This document shows positions 17,557-27,228 of a stretch of DNA of 64,000 bases, piece by piece (positions within the stretch are counted from its first letter, which is position 1; every line of letters begins with the position of its first letter). The position numbers and the translations under genes were made by a program. The notes below the pieces were generated by a model, which was given only the letters and a program-made list of their open reading frames with translations, was not told where the DNA came from and ran no database searches. This stretch comes from Akkermansia sp. (GTDB lineage: Bacteria > Verrucomicrobiota > Verrucomicrobiia > Verrucomicrobiales > Akkermansiaceae). Where the stretch lies: positions 1 through 64,000 of the forward strand of contig JALFWB010000037.1 in NCBI GenBank assembly GCA_022787425.1, in the 5' to 3' direction.

Positions 17557-19524
17557 ATGAGATTACATTTACCGAAAGGACTTCTCGCTGCTCTCCTCGC
17601 AGCGTGCTTCGCCCTCCCCGCCGGAGCTGAGATCACGACAACACCTCTGACCTCGCTTGAGGTTGATGGGGTCACTCTTCCCACAGGAACGTACAAGCAG
17701 GTCACGACTGATAACGCAAATTCCATGACGAACCTAGAGTCGGCGGACGTAACCTTCTTCAAGTCAAACGGTACCGGAGACGCAAATCAGCGTTTTAAGG
17801 TGACATCCGCTGAGCAGGTATCAAGTGCCGGAACATTGGTGGTTGCGGAAGCAACCGTAGATGGGGCGACCTCCAAAACATCAGCAGGACAGCTGTATTT
17901 TTCGCGCTGGGTTGGCGGTAACCCAGGGTACGATGACTCCCCCCTCACCATAAGCAATGATATCATCATTGGAAGCACGGCGTCTGAATGTGCCCTGCGT
18001 TTTTCTGATTCGAATCAAGCATCGAGGCCCATCACGTTGACCGGTAACATCACCTTGGCACAGGATGCAAAAATCTGTATTGACGGCACGACCTCATATG
18101 CCTACATGACGGGTAACATCAATGGCACCAACAAAACTCTGACAATCCTCAAGCCTGGTGGTAACGTAAGTGATGGCGGTACTCTTACTTTGGGTGATGG
18201 GACTACCGGTAAAACTCTTACCTTGGGCGGATTAACAATGTCCAACAAAACATCTGTTGTCATGAACTACAAGGACGCGACCATTGGAACGCTGAAATTG
18301 GAGTCTACTGCCGACACTCCCTTCTCGATTACCGGTGGGCATACGGAGGTTACCGGGGCCATTACGATCAAAAATGGTAAGCAAATTACAGTTGCTTCCG
18401 GTGCAACGTTGACTCACGATGGGTTCAGCTATGACGGGAGTACCATAGCGACACCTACCGCAGGCACGGCACTTTCCTTGTACGGTAATGCTACTGTTAC
18501 AGGTGGCACCTTGACGCAGAAAGAGAACTCATCAGGGGAGTCCTTCAAGGGGATCGGGGCGACTCTTTCTAATGTAAAGCTCGTTAACACGTCCGGTTTA
18601 GAGCTCCGACTGAACTCTAAAGCTACACTGTCTGCAATAGATATCGGCGGCAAGTTGCAGGTGAATTCCAAAACGACCGTAAGCGGGGCTACTAATGTCT
18701 CCGGTACTGTAGAGGTTACGTCAGGCATTGAGTTTACGATGGGAAATTCAGCCACCTTGTCCGGCACCGGCACCTTGAAGAATTCAGGGGGAACGCTCAC
18801 GCTGACAAATGGCTCCAGGTTTAGCGGGACGCTGGAGTCGGCGGGTGGCTCACTTTCGGTAAGCGGAGGCTTGGGGAGCCTAAAAGCAGTAAAAGCAAGC
18901 GATGGTGCCACCCTCATCTTGTCCGGCCCCGAGGCAACTTCCTCCATCAGCATTGAGGAGGTCGTTATTGCAGGGGAAGCCTGGATTACTGCGTGCAACG
19001 AAAAATATGACCCTATCGAGGTAGAGGCCACAAAAGTTCAAATCGGAGCCGGTGGCGGCAGCCTCTCCGGCAGCCTGAGCATCACCGCCGGCGGCACGCT
19101 GACGCTGGATGCCTCGGCAGGGGCAACAAGCGAACAGGGTGGCACCAAAGGCTTGGCGACCACGGGTTCCCTCACTCTTGGCAGCGGATTGACCTTGGAC
19201 CTCCTTAACCTAGGCAAGCTGACAACGAATGACAGCCTCAAGTTATTCAGCGGGGTAACATCGCTAACGTTCACCCAACTCAACGAAACCGGAGTTGGGC
19301 CTTCCACCACGAAAACCGATGCTATCACAATAGAAGACAAGCTCGATGCAAGCACGGTCTTCTCCGGCTTGGGGAAGGACGACTTCTGGCTGACCTACAC
19401 CGGCACGGCAGATGGCGGCATCGTTGCCCTTGTGGCCCAGCGCGATGTTCCTGAGCCAACGACGGCGACTTTGTCGCTGCTGGCGTTGATGGGTCTGGCC
19501 GCGAGACGTCGTCGGAAGGCATAA
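17557..19524 (+). CDS. PEP-CTERM-anchored surface protein with autotransporter-like beta repeats
   Basis: A 655-residue exported protein. The signal peptide starts MRLHLPKGLLAALLAA, a form I associate with Akkermansia surface proteins. The body is Gly/Ser/Thr-rich with irregular beta-strand repeats (short units such as SGTVEVTSG, GTLTLTNGS, GGTLTLD) as in passenger-like beta-helices. The C-terminus is a complete PEP-CTERM signal: VPEPTT, a hydrophobic helix, then ARRRRKA, for processing by an exosortase and anchoring. The start at 17557 places the signal peptide at the N-terminus; the frame stays open 66 codons further up through repeat A. Base composition is more AT-rich than the neighbours, as usual for surface proteins. 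Confidence 0.88.
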   Translation: MRLHLPKGLLAALLAACFALPAGAEITTTPLTSLEVDGVTLPTGTYKQVTTDNANSMTNLESADVTFFKSNGTGDANQRFKVTSAEQVSSAGTLVVAEATVDGATSKTSAGQLYFSRWVGGNPGYDDSPLTISNDIIIGSTASECALRFSDSNQASRPITLTGNITLAQDAKICIDGTTSYAYMTGNINGTNKTLTILKPGGNVSDGGTLTLGDGTTGKTLTLGGLTMSNKTSVVMNYKDATIGTLKLESTADTPFSITGGHTEVTGAITIKNGKQITVASGATLTHDGFSYDGSTIATPTAGTALSLYGNATVTGGTLTQKENSSGESFKGIGATLSNVKLVNTSGLELRLNSKATLSAIDIGGKLQVNSKTTVSGATNVSGTVEVTSGIEFTMGNSATLSGTGTLKNSGGTLTLTNGSRFSGTLESAGGSLSVSGGLGSLKAVKASDGATLILSGPEATSSISIEEVVIAGEAWITACNEKYDPIEVEATKVQIGAGGGSLSGSLSITAGGTLTLDASAGATSEQGGTKGLATTGSLTLGSGLTLDLLNLGKLTTNDSLKLFSGVTSLTFTQLNETGVGPSTTKTDAITIEDKLDASTVFSGLGKDDFWLTYTGTADGGIVALVAQRDVPEPTTATLSLLALMGLAARRRRKA

Positions 19525-19586
19525 CAGATTCGGTACGAATGGTGGGGCCTGTGGGTTTTATGTAGTTTCGGCACAGGCTCCACCGG

Positions 19587-19628
19587 TCGGCGCGCTCCTG
19601 AGAGTTTTCGGGGAGCGCGCCGATTTTT
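19587..19628 (+). terminator. Rho-independent terminator of the PEP-CTERM gene
   Basis: TCGGCGCGCTCC (19587-19598) pairs with GGAGCGCGCCGA (19612-19623), followed by TTTTT. It lies 62 bases after the stop and just before the 3' end of the convergent aroC. Confidence 0.8.
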
Positions 19629-19645
19629 CATATCCGGGGAGGTGC

Positions 19646-20737
19646 TCAGGAGCGAGCGGCGGAGACAGTGCGCTGGCGCAGGAGGTGGTCGCAGAGGGTA
19701 ATCCAAGCCATAGCCTCGACAATGGGGACGGCGCGAGGGAGGACGCAGGCATCATGCCGACCCTTACCGCGGAGGGTGGTGGATTGGCCTTGGTCGTTGA
19801 CGGTCTCCTGCTCCACCATGAGGGTGGCCGTGGGCTTAAAGGCGAGCCGCATGAGGATGTCCTCCCCGTTTGAGATACCGCCCTGGATGCCGCCGGAGTG
19901 GTTGGTGCGCGTGCGCACGCGCGTTCCCTCCATACAGAAGGGGTCGTTGTGGGAAATACCCGTGAAGGACGGGGCAGAGAAACCGCTGCCCACCTCAAAG
20001 CCCTTGCAAGCGGGGATGCTGAGCATCGCGTGGCCGAGCGTGGCCTCCAGCTTATCGAAGACGGGATCCCCGAGGCCCACGGGACAGTTGCGAACCGTAC
20101 AGCCGATGACACCGCCGAGCGAATCCCCGCGCCCGCGAGCCTCGCGAATGGCCGCCGCCATGGCCTCCGCCGAAGCGGCATCCGCCGTCCGCACGATGTT
20201 AGACTCCACCGCCTGCGCCGACACCTCCTCCGGGGGCACGGGGCAACAGATATGATGCACCTGCTGCACCCACGCCACCACCTCCACCTGCGGGCAGAGA
20301 GTGCGCACCACAGCGCGAGCCACAGCCCCCGCCGCCACGCGACCTATCGTCTCCCGCGCGCTGGCGCGTCCGCCCCCCGCCCAGGCCCGCAGGCCGTACT
20401 TGGCATCATAACAATAATCTGCGTGAGAAGGCCGATAAATGTGCTGCATCTCATCATAAGCAGAGGAACGGTGGTCCTTGTTACGCACCAGCATCGCGAT
20501 GGGGGTACCGAGGGTCCGCCCCTCCAGCACCCCGCTGAGGATCTCCACGCGGTCCTCCTCCTTGCGCGGGGTCACGATGTCACTCTGGCCCGGCCGGCGG
20601 CGGTCGAGCTCACGCTGCACATCCTCCGCCGACAACGCGATGCAGGATGGGCAACCATCCACCACGACACCCACCCCGGGGCCGTGCGACTCCCCCCAGG
20701 TGCTGACTCTGAAAACCAAACCGAATGAACTGGACAT
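19646..20737 (-). CDS. aroC: Chorismate synthase AroC
   Basis: A 363-residue chorismate synthase, the FMN-dependent last step of the shikimate pathway (EPSP to chorismate). Diagnostic motifs are [15 protein letters not shown] at the start, [16 protein letters not shown] in the middle, and [11 protein letters not shown] and [13 protein letters not shown] towards the C-terminus. The start at 20737 gives MSSSFG and the usual length. It is second in an operon behind the M50 protease gene (8-base gap). No other aro gene is in the window. Confidence 0.95.
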   Translation of the reverse strand: MSSSFGLVFRVSTWGESHGPGVGVVVDGCPSCIALSAEDVQRELDRRRPGQSDIVTPRKEEDRVEILSGVLEGRTLGTPIAMLVRNKDHRSSAYDEMQHIYRPSHADYCYDAKYGLRAWAGGGRASARETIGRVAAGAVARAVVRTLCPQVEVVAWVQQVHHICCPVPPEEVSAQAVESNIVRTADAASAEAMAAAIREARGRGDSLGGVIGCTVRNCPVGLGDPVFDKLEATLGHAMLSIPACKGFEVGSGFSAPSFTGISHNDPFCMEGTRVRTRTNHSGGIQGGISNGEDILMRLAFKPTATLMVEQETVNDQGQSTTLRGKGRHDACVLPRAVPIVEAMAWITLCDHLLRQRTVSAARS

Positions 20738-20745
20738 AGAAAAAC

Positions 20746-21501
20746 TTACGAACGCCTGAGATAAGGAAGGTTGAGGTACGCGAGATACCCCATGAACAAC
20801 GCATTGCACCAAAGCCCCCGCGCCAGACTCCACACCACGGCGGGGATGCAGAACACAAGCCCCAGCAGCGAGACGGCGCGGTGATTATCGGTGAGCGCAA
20901 CCGCCAGCCGTCCCCCGTCCAGGGGCATGATGGGCAAAAGGTTGAACAGGCAAACCCACACCCCGATGCAGGACAAGAGACGGACAAAAACCAAGAAGCA
21001 ATTGAACAGCCACCCCGCCGAGCCGCCCATGGACAGGGCCTCCTGCACAAAGTCGGGCAGCTCCACCCCCGGCAACGGCTCCAGCAGGAAAAAGAGGAAA
21101 GCCGCCCCCATGTTGCTGATGAGCAAGCCCAATACCAAGGCCCCCAAAAGCCCCGGCAGCAGGGTAAACAGGGGCCCCGCCAGCACCATCAGGAACTCCT
21201 GCAGACGACTGTTCGGCGTGCCGGTGCTGACCGTTTCCCCGCCCGTGGCACCCAAAATAATCACCGCATAGCCCCCGTACAGTCCACGCCCCACCAAGGC
21301 ATGCCCCAACTCATGCGCCAAAAGGCAGAGCACCCCGGCCAAGATGAAGGCCGCCACCGTGACCAGCGCGTCCGCACTGTCCACACTGAGACCACCGCCG
21401 AGAAGAGCCAGCAGTACCCAACAGGCCGGTCGGATCTGAACCGGTATGCCGAACAGGCTGAACTCTACATCCCAGCCTTTCTCTGCCTTTCCACTTCGCA
21501 T
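20746..21501 (-). CDS. Membrane-embedded M50 (site-2 protease) family metallopeptidase
   Basis: A 251-residue polytopic protein. The zinc motif HELGH lies in a membrane helix ([14 protein letters not shown]) and the second active-site motif is [15 protein letters not shown]. Several further hydrophobic segments follow. The family cleaves substrates within the membrane or at its surface; the target is unknown. The ATG at 21501 was chosen because a TATAAA -10 box ends 6 bases upstream, so transcription should start at or next to the A of this ATG; the GTG at 21516 lies inside the promoter. aroC follows after 8 bases. Confidence 0.87.
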   Translation of the reverse strand: MRSGKAEKGWDVEFSLFGIPVQIRPACWVLLALLGGGLSVDSADALVTVAAFILAGVLCLLAHELGHALVGRGLYGGYAVIILGATGGETVSTGTPNSRLQEFLMVLAGPLFTLLPGLLGALVLGLLISNMGAAFLFFLLEPLPGVELPDFVQEALSMGGSAGWLFNCFLVFVRLLSCIGVWVCLFNLLPIMPLDGGRLAVALTDNHRAVSLLGLVFCIPAVVWSLARGLWCNALFMGYLAYLNLPYLRRS

Positions 21502-21507
21502 GCCCAC

Positions 21508-21536
21508 TTTATACACGGAAACGGTGCTTCACTCAA
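21508..21536 (-). promoter_or_regulatory. Predicted promoter giving a leaderless M50-aroC transcript
   Basis: Minus strand TTGAGT (21536-21531), 17-base spacer, TATAAA (21513-21508), then 6 bases to the ATG at 21501. The predicted leader is zero. Confidence 0.6.
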
Positions 21537-21587
21537 TCAAAATCAGTCGCCGAATACAAAAAAAATGCAGAATTTCGAAAAAAAGTC

Positions 21588-21616
21588 TTGCAATGGGCGG
21601 GAAAAGAGAGTAGAAT
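21588..21616 (+). promoter_or_regulatory. Predicted promoter of tRNA-Asn
   Basis: TTGCAA (21588-21593), 17-base spacer, TAGAAT (21611-21616). It lies 38 bases before the tRNA. Confidence 0.6.
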
Positions 21617-21654
21617 GTGCCCGCACCCCACCGATTGGTGAGGCAAGCGAAAAA

Positions 21655-21726
21655 TCCGGCGTAGCTCAGCGGAAGAGCGGGTGACTGTTAATCACTAGGC
21701 CGTTGGTTCGATCCCAACCGCCGGAG
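21655..21726 (+). tRNA. tRNA-Asn (GTT)
   Basis: The acceptor stem TCCGGCG (21655-21661) pairs perfectly with CGCCGGA (21719-21725). The D arm is GCTCAGCGGAAGAGC. The anticodon stem-loop is GGTGA-CTGTTAA-TCACT with anticodon GTT at 21687-21689. The T loop contains GGTTCGATCC. The discriminator base is G at 21726. CCA is not encoded. A terminator follows 25 bases later. Confidence 0.95.
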
Positions 21727-21750
21727 TTCAAGGAGAGAGAGAGGAAGTGA

Positions 21751-21778
21751 AAACCGCAGATTATTCTGCGGTTTTTTT
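21751..21778 (+). terminator. Rho-independent terminator after tRNA-Asn
   Basis: AACCGCAGA and TCTGCGGTT form a stem around a 4-base loop, followed by seven T residues. Confidence 0.88.
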
Positions 21779-21804
21779 GTAATGGCGGGAAAATGAGAGG
21801 AGCC

Positions 21805-23880
21805 TCAGTCCTTACGGCGCGTGCGTTGCAGGAAGTCACGGAGCATCTCCCCCGGCGGCAAGCAGGCGGACGGCGCCAACAGGCAGCGGCGATACTCCGC
21901 AGCGGCGGCACGGCTGCAGGCCCCCATCTGCTCCAAGCGCGAGAACACAAGCCTTGCCAAATACCGCCCATGGGGGTAAGAATAATAGGACGCCCCATAT
22001 GCCCCCATGCAGTGCAGCCCGGAGAAAACGGGGCAAGGTTCCGGCTCTGTCAGCGGCAGGGTCGTCCCCGCGAGCACCGCTGCGGCAGCGGCGTCAAATC
22101 GTCCCCCCGCAAAACGCTGCGGATCCATGTGCATGGCCAGATCCAGCTTGGCCAAGGCGAGCTGCTGCACGGCATCGATGGCCGACTCCCGCAGCAGACG
22201 CTGCATGGCCTGCACCATGCGGGGCGGCATGGGCGACCCATCCTCCGGATGCCGTGCGCAGTACCGAATGCAATCCGCATGGCAGAACCACAGCTCATGC
22301 AGCAGCGAGGGAAGCTCAACGAAATCCGGCGCCAAGCCCACCCCCATTCGGCTGCGAGCAGGGGCGTCCGCAAACATGTAGTGCAGCGCGTGGCCGAACT
22401 CATGAAACACAATGAGCGCGGAGGACGGCGGCAAAGGCGGCTGCCCCTGCGGCGGCGGGAAAGCCAGGCTGATCACCGCCAGATGCGGCCCGTGCGGTCG
22501 GAGGTTCGTGGCGGGCTCCCCCACCTTGATGAGGTAGGTCCGGGGCTGCGGACTCTTATCCGGCCTGCGGTAGGCATCCCAGTAAAAGGACCCCAAATGC
22601 GCCCCCGTAGCGGCATCCGACACCCGGAAGAGGCGCACCGCCGGGGCCCACACCTCCACCTTCCCGGCCGGGCAGGGCATTCCCTGCTGCGGGCAGGCGG
22701 TCGGCAGCTCCTCGATGCGCAGGTTATACAGACCGGCAAAGAAAGAGAACATCCGCTGCCGCAGGGATTCAAGCTCCAGATACGGACTGAAAGCCGCGCT
22801 GCTCAAGCCATCCAAGCTCGCCTCCTGCAGCTTACGGCGGTAGAAGGGCACATCCCACGGCTCCAACCGCTGCACCGCCCTGCCCTGCTCCCGAGAGGCA
22901 CACTGCAAGAGCTCCCGCACCTCTGCCTCGAACGCGGGACGCAGGCGTTCCAACTCCGCCTCCACAAAGGCAGCGGCGGCCTTTCCGCTGCCGAGCATCG
23001 TATTCGCGCCCACATAATCCGCATAATGCGCCAAGCCCAACAGCTCCGCCTTGCGCTGACGCAGCTCCAGAATACGCGGCACCAGGGATGTAGTATCCCC
23101 CGCACCGCCGGAGCGGCAGAGCTGAGCGCGCCGTTGCCACACCATCCGGCGCGTATCCCGCACCGTGCAGCGCGCCAGCACCTCCGGCACATCCGCCACG
23201 CTCAACACGGGCTGCCCGCCCCGGCAGCGGGATTGCACCCAAGCCGCCGGCATACCCGCCAAACAAGCCGCATCCGGCAGGGTGAGACGCAGGGCCGCTT
23301 TCTCGGCAGCCACCCGCCGCGCGAATTCGCGGGTCAGTCGCCCCAACTCCTGCTCCACCGCAGCGATTCCCGGCTCCCCGGGGCGCGTCTTTACATCGGG
23401 CGCGGTTGTGTTCAGCGCGAAATCCCGCAGCACACTCCGCACATAGTAAGCCTGCATGGGCGACAGAGTGCCGGCCGTCAGCAAGCGTTGGGCGGTGCTC
23501 CCAACCACACGGCGCAGGGGCTCACTGCTGCGCATCTCGCGCTGCAGCGTCAGGCGCGGCACCGCTTTCTCCCAAGCGGCGTCCAACTCCGGGCTGCGGC
23601 GTACATCCCGGAGCATGATGATGGGCCAAGTGGTGTTGAAGACCTCCGCCGCAGCGCAATCGAGCGTGCCGAAGACGTTATCGAAGCGCATCGCCCCCGG
23701 GGCCAAACGGCACACCCCGCGCACCAGACTGCGACCGCGTTCCATCGCGCGGTCTACCTGCACCGCGATCTGCTGCGGCGTGTACTCCGACCAAGCGGGG
23801 TAGAAACCCGGCTCCTCGCCGCGCGCCGGGCACAGGGCGAGCAGCGCGCAGCAGAGGACGGAGAAAACGGAGCGGCTCAC
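21805..23880 (-). CDS. Secreted M3-family oligopeptidase (thimet/Dcp-like)
   Basis: A 691-residue zinc metallopeptidase of family M3. The catalytic motif is FHEFGHALH (first His near residue 493). The N-terminus (SVFSVLCCALLALCPARGEE) is a signal peptide, unlike cytosolic OpdA, so it probably cleaves peptides in the periplasm. The start is a GTG that overlaps the upstream ankyrin gene's stop (GTGA). Substrate pocket residues typical of the family (SYYSYPHGRYLA) are present near the C-terminus. Cotranscription with an ankyrin protein is unusual, but the functional link is unknown. Confidence 0.87.
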   Translation of the reverse strand: MSRSVFSVLCCALLALCPARGEEPGFYPAWSEYTPQQIAVQVDRAMERGRSLVRGVCRLAPGAMRFDNVFGTLDCAAAEVFNTTWPIIMLRDVRRSPELDAAWEKAVPRLTLQREMRSSEPLRRVVGSTAQRLLTAGTLSPMQAYYVRSVLRDFALNTTAPDVKTRPGEPGIAAVEQELGRLTREFARRVAAEKAALRLTLPDAACLAGMPAAWVQSRCRGGQPVLSVADVPEVLARCTVRDTRRMVWQRRAQLCRSGGAGDTTSLVPRILELRQRKAELLGLAHYADYVGANTMLGSGKAAAAFVEAELERLRPAFEAEVRELLQCASREQGRAVQRLEPWDVPFYRRKLQEASLDGLSSAAFSPYLELESLRQRMFSFFAGLYNLRIEELPTACPQQGMPCPAGKVEVWAPAVRLFRVSDAATGAHLGSFYWDAYRRPDKSPQPRTYLIKVGEPATNLRPHGPHLAVISLAFPPPQGQPPLPPSSALIVFHEFGHALHYMFADAPARSRMGVGLAPDFVELPSLLHELWFCHADCIRYCARHPEDGSPMPPRMVQAMQRLLRESAIDAVQQLALAKLDLAMHMDPQRFAGGRFDAAAAAVLAGTTLPLTEPEPCPVFSGLHCMGAYGASYYSYPHGRYLARLVFSRLEQMGACSRAAAAEYRRCLLAPSACLPPGEMLRDFLQRTRRKD

Positions 23881-24401
23881 AGAGAAGACTCCCCGCCGTG
23901 TTGCGTCAGCAACCGCGCTACCTCCCGGCGGCCTGCACGGCGGGCGCAGTCCAGCGGGGTGCAGCCGTCCTCATCCTCGGCATTGATGTCCGCCCCGGCA
24001 TCCAGCATCAGCTCCGCCGCGCCGGTCGTAGCGCATTCATGCAAGGGGGTACGCCCGGCGTCATCCCGGGCATCCACGTCGCAGCCCTGCTCCAACAGGT
24101 AGTCAACCAAGCGGGCGGAACGCGCCAAGTGCAGGGCCGTGCGGCCATCCTCCAGCGGCTCGGTCGCATCTGCCCCTTCATTCACCAGCTCCGTCACCCA
24201 GTTGAAAACATGTCCCTCCGGCACGCGGCAATCCCGCAGAACCGCCAGCAGGGCCGGCACATACGGGTAATCCGTCATCTCCTCTTCCCCCGAGCGATAG
24301 GCGCGGCAGTGCTCCGCCAGCTCGGCCACAGTGGCTTGCAGCTCCTCCGGTACTCCGTACCCTTGGGCAAACTCGATTCCTCTGAACAAGTAGTGAGACA
24401 T
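23877..24401 (-). CDS. Small ankyrin-repeat protein
   Basis: A 174-residue cytosolic protein. Residues from about 75 form ankyrin repeats (EDGRTALHLARSARLVDYLLEQG, then DDAGRTPLHECATTG, then DEDGCTPLDCARRAG). The N-terminal 70 residues are helical and not recognised. Ankyrin repeats mediate protein binding. It is first in a two-gene operon, overlapping the M3 peptidase start by four bases. A clear promoter was not found in 24402-24500. Confidence 0.85.
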   Translation of the reverse strand: MSHYLFRGIEFAQGYGVPEELQATVAELAEHCRAYRSGEEEMTDYPYVPALLAVLRDCRVPEGHVFNWVTELVNEGADATEPLEDGRTALHLARSARLVDYLLEQGCDVDARDDAGRTPLHECATTGAAELMLDAGADINAEDEDGCTPLDCARRAGRREVARLLTQHGGESSL

Positions 24402-24555
24402 AAAAATGAGTCCGGCTTATGCGGACGCCCCATACTCTAGCGCATTGCATGCAGGGCGTAAAGAGAAATCTGCAGCATGAGCCCACAAAGAGGCAAAAAA
24501 TGTGTCCGCCCCCACGGAGGGACCGGAACAAAATGGGGTAGGTCTCACTTGGTGC

Positions 24556-24584
24556 TTGATTCTGCGCGCGCTTTTTGGTAAAGT
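24556..24584 (+). promoter_or_regulatory. Predicted promoter of the penicillin-binding protein operon
   Basis: TTGATT (24556-24561), 17-base spacer, TAAAGT (24579-24584), then 13 bases to the ATG at 24598. Predicted leader about 6 bases. Confidence 0.55.
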
Positions 24585-24597
24585 CGTGCGAGATAGC

Positions 24598-27213
24598 ATG
24601 GATGATTTAGACCAGTATCAGGTGCGCCGCCGGGCGGAAGAAAAGCGGAGAAAAGGCCACGGGAACCGACAGGAACGGCATGTACGCCGACCGGGCGGGG
24701 CGTGGAAACGCTTTCTGCTGCGCTTGGGCATCTACTCGCTGATTCTCTTTCTGCTGGCGGCCATTGCCGGCGGTGCCGTGTTCTACTTGGTGACGGAGAA
24801 GTACCGCAAGTGGGCGGAGGAGTTCAACTTGGAGGACATCAACAACCTGGACCACCCCGGGCTGATTCTGGACCGCAACGGGCGCGAGATCGGCCGCATC
24901 TACGATGAGAACCGCAGTTACGTCCCCTACAACAAGATTTCCCGCGCGATGATCGATGCTCTGGTGGCGCAGGAAGACAAGACCTTCTGGCACCACAACG
25001 GCTACGACCTGATGGGCATTCTGCGCGCATCCATCGAAGCTGCGAAGGCACGAGGCAAGGCTAACCAAGGTGCCTCTACCATCACCCAGCAGCTCGCGCG
25101 CAACGCCTATGACTTGGAGCGGCGTACAGAGGCGCGGGGCGGCAGCCGCATCGAGCGCAAAATCGTGGAAATCTTCCTTGCGCGCCGCATCGAGGAGAAG
25201 TACAGCAAGAAGCAGATCCTGGAGTTCTACCTGAACCGCATCTGCTTCGGTCTGGGGTACTACGGCATCCGCTCGGCATCGCTGGGCTACTTCGGCAAGG
25301 AACCGGCGGACCTCACCGTTCGCGAGGCGGCCTCCCTGGCGGCTCTCATCAAAAACCCGGAGAACTATAACCCCATCAAGAACCCGGAGTTGAACCGCAA
25401 GTGGCGCAACGATGTGATCGACCGCATGCAGCGCCAGAACTACATGAGTGCCGAGGAGGCAGAGCGTATCAAAAAACTGCCGCTGGAGCTCAATCCCAAG
25501 CCCCTGCGCCGCAATACTTCGTTCCTCAACGCCCTGATTCAGGAGCAGGCGACGGACATCTTCAAGAACCGCGAACGCGGGGAGGAAATCCTCAAGAGCC
25601 GGGGCGTGTGCATCCACACCACCATTGATGCGGATATGCAGGCCGCCGCAGAGCAGAAGCTGGAGGAGACCCTCCGGGGCATCGAGGAGCGCAAGGACTA
25701 CGACCATGTGAAGATGAGCGACACCGCCGACCCACGCTGCTCCCGGCATCGCTACCTGGACGGGACCGTCTTTGCCGTGGAGAATGCCACCGGGGCTACC
25801 TTGGCCTATGTGGGCGGACGCAATTTCTCGCGGGACAACTACAACATTCTGGAGGTCGGAGCCCGCCCCGTCGGCACCGCGCTGCTACCCTTCCTTTACC
25901 TGAGTGCGCTGGAGAACGGCAAAGGCCCCTGCTACCGCTTGGTGGATGATGCCATGGACAACCGACTGGCCGGCATCGGCGGCTCGGAGGGCATTCTGGG
26001 CGAGTGGGGCATGGAGCAGAGCCGAGGACGCTACATGGACTCCGTCACCCTGCGGGATGCCCTCGTGTGGTCCAAGATCGCGGCCTCCGCGCGCTTGGGC
26101 ATTGAGCTGTGCAGCTCGCCCACCAAGGGCAGCAAGCCGTTCATCGATACCCTCAACCGAGTGTGCATTACACCCCCGCCCCGCAACCCGAACTCCACGG
26201 AAGCCACGCCGCAGTATTACCCGCGCGTTTACCTGGGCACGGAGCCTACCAATTTCAAGCAGCTGGTGATGGCCTATACCATCTTCCCCAATGCCGGCAA
26301 GCGTGCGGCTCAGCCCTACATCATCACCAAGATAACCGAGCACAACGGGGACACCCTGTGGGAGAACCCGCGGGCAACCGCCTCCCGCAAGCTGCCCATC
26401 CGCAGCTGCTCCCCCTGCAATGCCTACCGCATTCACAGCATGCTCACGGAGTCCCTCAAGCGGGGCAGTGCCCAGCGCGTTGCTCCTTTCCTGCCGCAGT
26501 CGTTCAAGGGGGCCGTCAAAACCGGCACCAATTATGACTTCGCGGACAATGTGCTCGTGGGCTACACCTCCGACATCACCTGCGGCGTCTGGATCGGCTT
26601 CCTCAATGACCACACGCCCATCTATCCGGAGGCCTTCGCCGGGGATACCTGCCCGCCCATCCTCGGGGCGGTGCTCCACGCGGCAGAGGGTAAGTTCAAG
26701 GATGAGACCATCCCCCTGCCCTCCGATACCGAGGAGGTGGAGATCTGCCGCTATTCCGGGCAGCTGGCTACCAATTTCTGCTTTGAGGTGAGCCGGGATA
26801 ACAAACCGGGCACCCGCCCCACCTACCGGGAGTATTTCCCCAAGGGCGATGTAACGCTCAGCACCTGCTCCGTGCACGGTGACGGCTCGCCGAGCCTGAT
26901 GGACTTCCTGGACTCCGGCGAGAACGGCTCGCTGACCTCGGCCCGCGTGTTGCCCGTGGTGCCCATTCTGCCGCAGGCGGTGCCGCTGGTGGGGGAAGAC
27001 CCCTACGGTTGCGACCTGACCTTCAAGCCGCGCTACAGAACCAAGGAGGATTTGGCCCAGATGGCCGCCGCTACCCCCAATGCCGTTTTGGCCGAGGAGG
27101 ATTCCGAAACGGCGGATGAAGGCCCGGCTGTGGATTGCTCCATTGACTTGATTCCCCCCGGGCAAATGCGCCATACGCCCATCCTCCCCCTCACCATTCC
27201 CTCGAACCTTTAA
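24598..27213 (+). CDS. Class A penicillin-binding protein with intact glycosyltransferase and degenerate transpeptidase motifs
   Basis: An 871-residue protein: basic cytosolic N-terminus, membrane anchor at about residues 42-64, GT51 domain, then a penicillin-binding domain. The GT51 motifs are intact: EDKTFWHHNGYD (catalytic Glu126) and GASTITQQLARN. The transpeptidase domain is altered. Where PBPs have G-S-x-x-K-P the sequence is VGTALLPF, so Ser is Thr427 and Lys is Leu430. The SxN motif reads Ser492-Lys-Ile. Only the KTGT motif (Lys641) is kept. It should therefore polymerise glycan strands, but cross-linking by the normal mechanism looks impossible. Start by promoter position. Followed by two genes in the same direction. 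Confidence 0.88.
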   Translation: MDDLDQYQVRRRAEEKRRKGHGNRQERHVRRPGGAWKRFLLRLGIYSLILFLLAAIAGGAVFYLVTEKYRKWAEEFNLEDINNLDHPGLILDRNGREIGRIYDENRSYVPYNKISRAMIDALVAQEDKTFWHHNGYDLMGILRASIEAAKARGKANQGASTITQQLARNAYDLERRTEARGGSRIERKIVEIFLARRIEEKYSKKQILEFYLNRICFGLGYYGIRSASLGYFGKEPADLTVREAASLAALIKNPENYNPIKNPELNRKWRNDVIDRMQRQNYMSAEEAERIKKLPLELNPKPLRRNTSFLNALIQEQATDIFKNRERGEEILKSRGVCIHTTIDADMQAAAEQKLEETLRGIEERKDYDHVKMSDTADPRCSRHRYLDGTVFAVENATGATLAYVGGRNFSRDNYNILEVGARPVGTALLPFLYLSALENGKGPCYRLVDDAMDNRLAGIGGSEGILGEWGMEQSRGRYMDSVTLRDALVWSKIAASARLGIELCSSPTKGSKPFIDTLNRVCITPPPRNPNSTEATPQYYPRVYLGTEPTNFKQLVMAYTIFPNAGKRAAQPYIITKITEHNGDTLWENPRATASRKLPIRSCSPCNAYRIHSMLTESLKRGSAQRVAPFLPQSFKGAVKTGTNYDFADNVLVGYTSDITCGVWIGFLNDHTPIYPEAFAGDTCPPILGAVLHAAEGKFKDETIPLPSDTEEVEICRYSGQLATNFCFEVSRDNKPGTRPTYREYFPKGDVTLSTCSVHGDGSPSLMDFLDSGENGSLTSARVLPVVPILPQAVPLVGEDPYGCDLTFKPRYRTKEDLAQMAAATPNAVLAEEDSETADEGPAVDCSIDLIPPGQMRHTPILPLTIPSNL

Positions 27214-27228
27214 TTTTTTCATCATACC

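Noticed and set aside
21793..24102. A 769-codon open frame antisense to the M3 peptidase gene
   Set aside because: Arg/Gln/His-rich translation typical of the opposite strand of a GC-rich gene; the M3 peptidase with HEFGH is clearly real.
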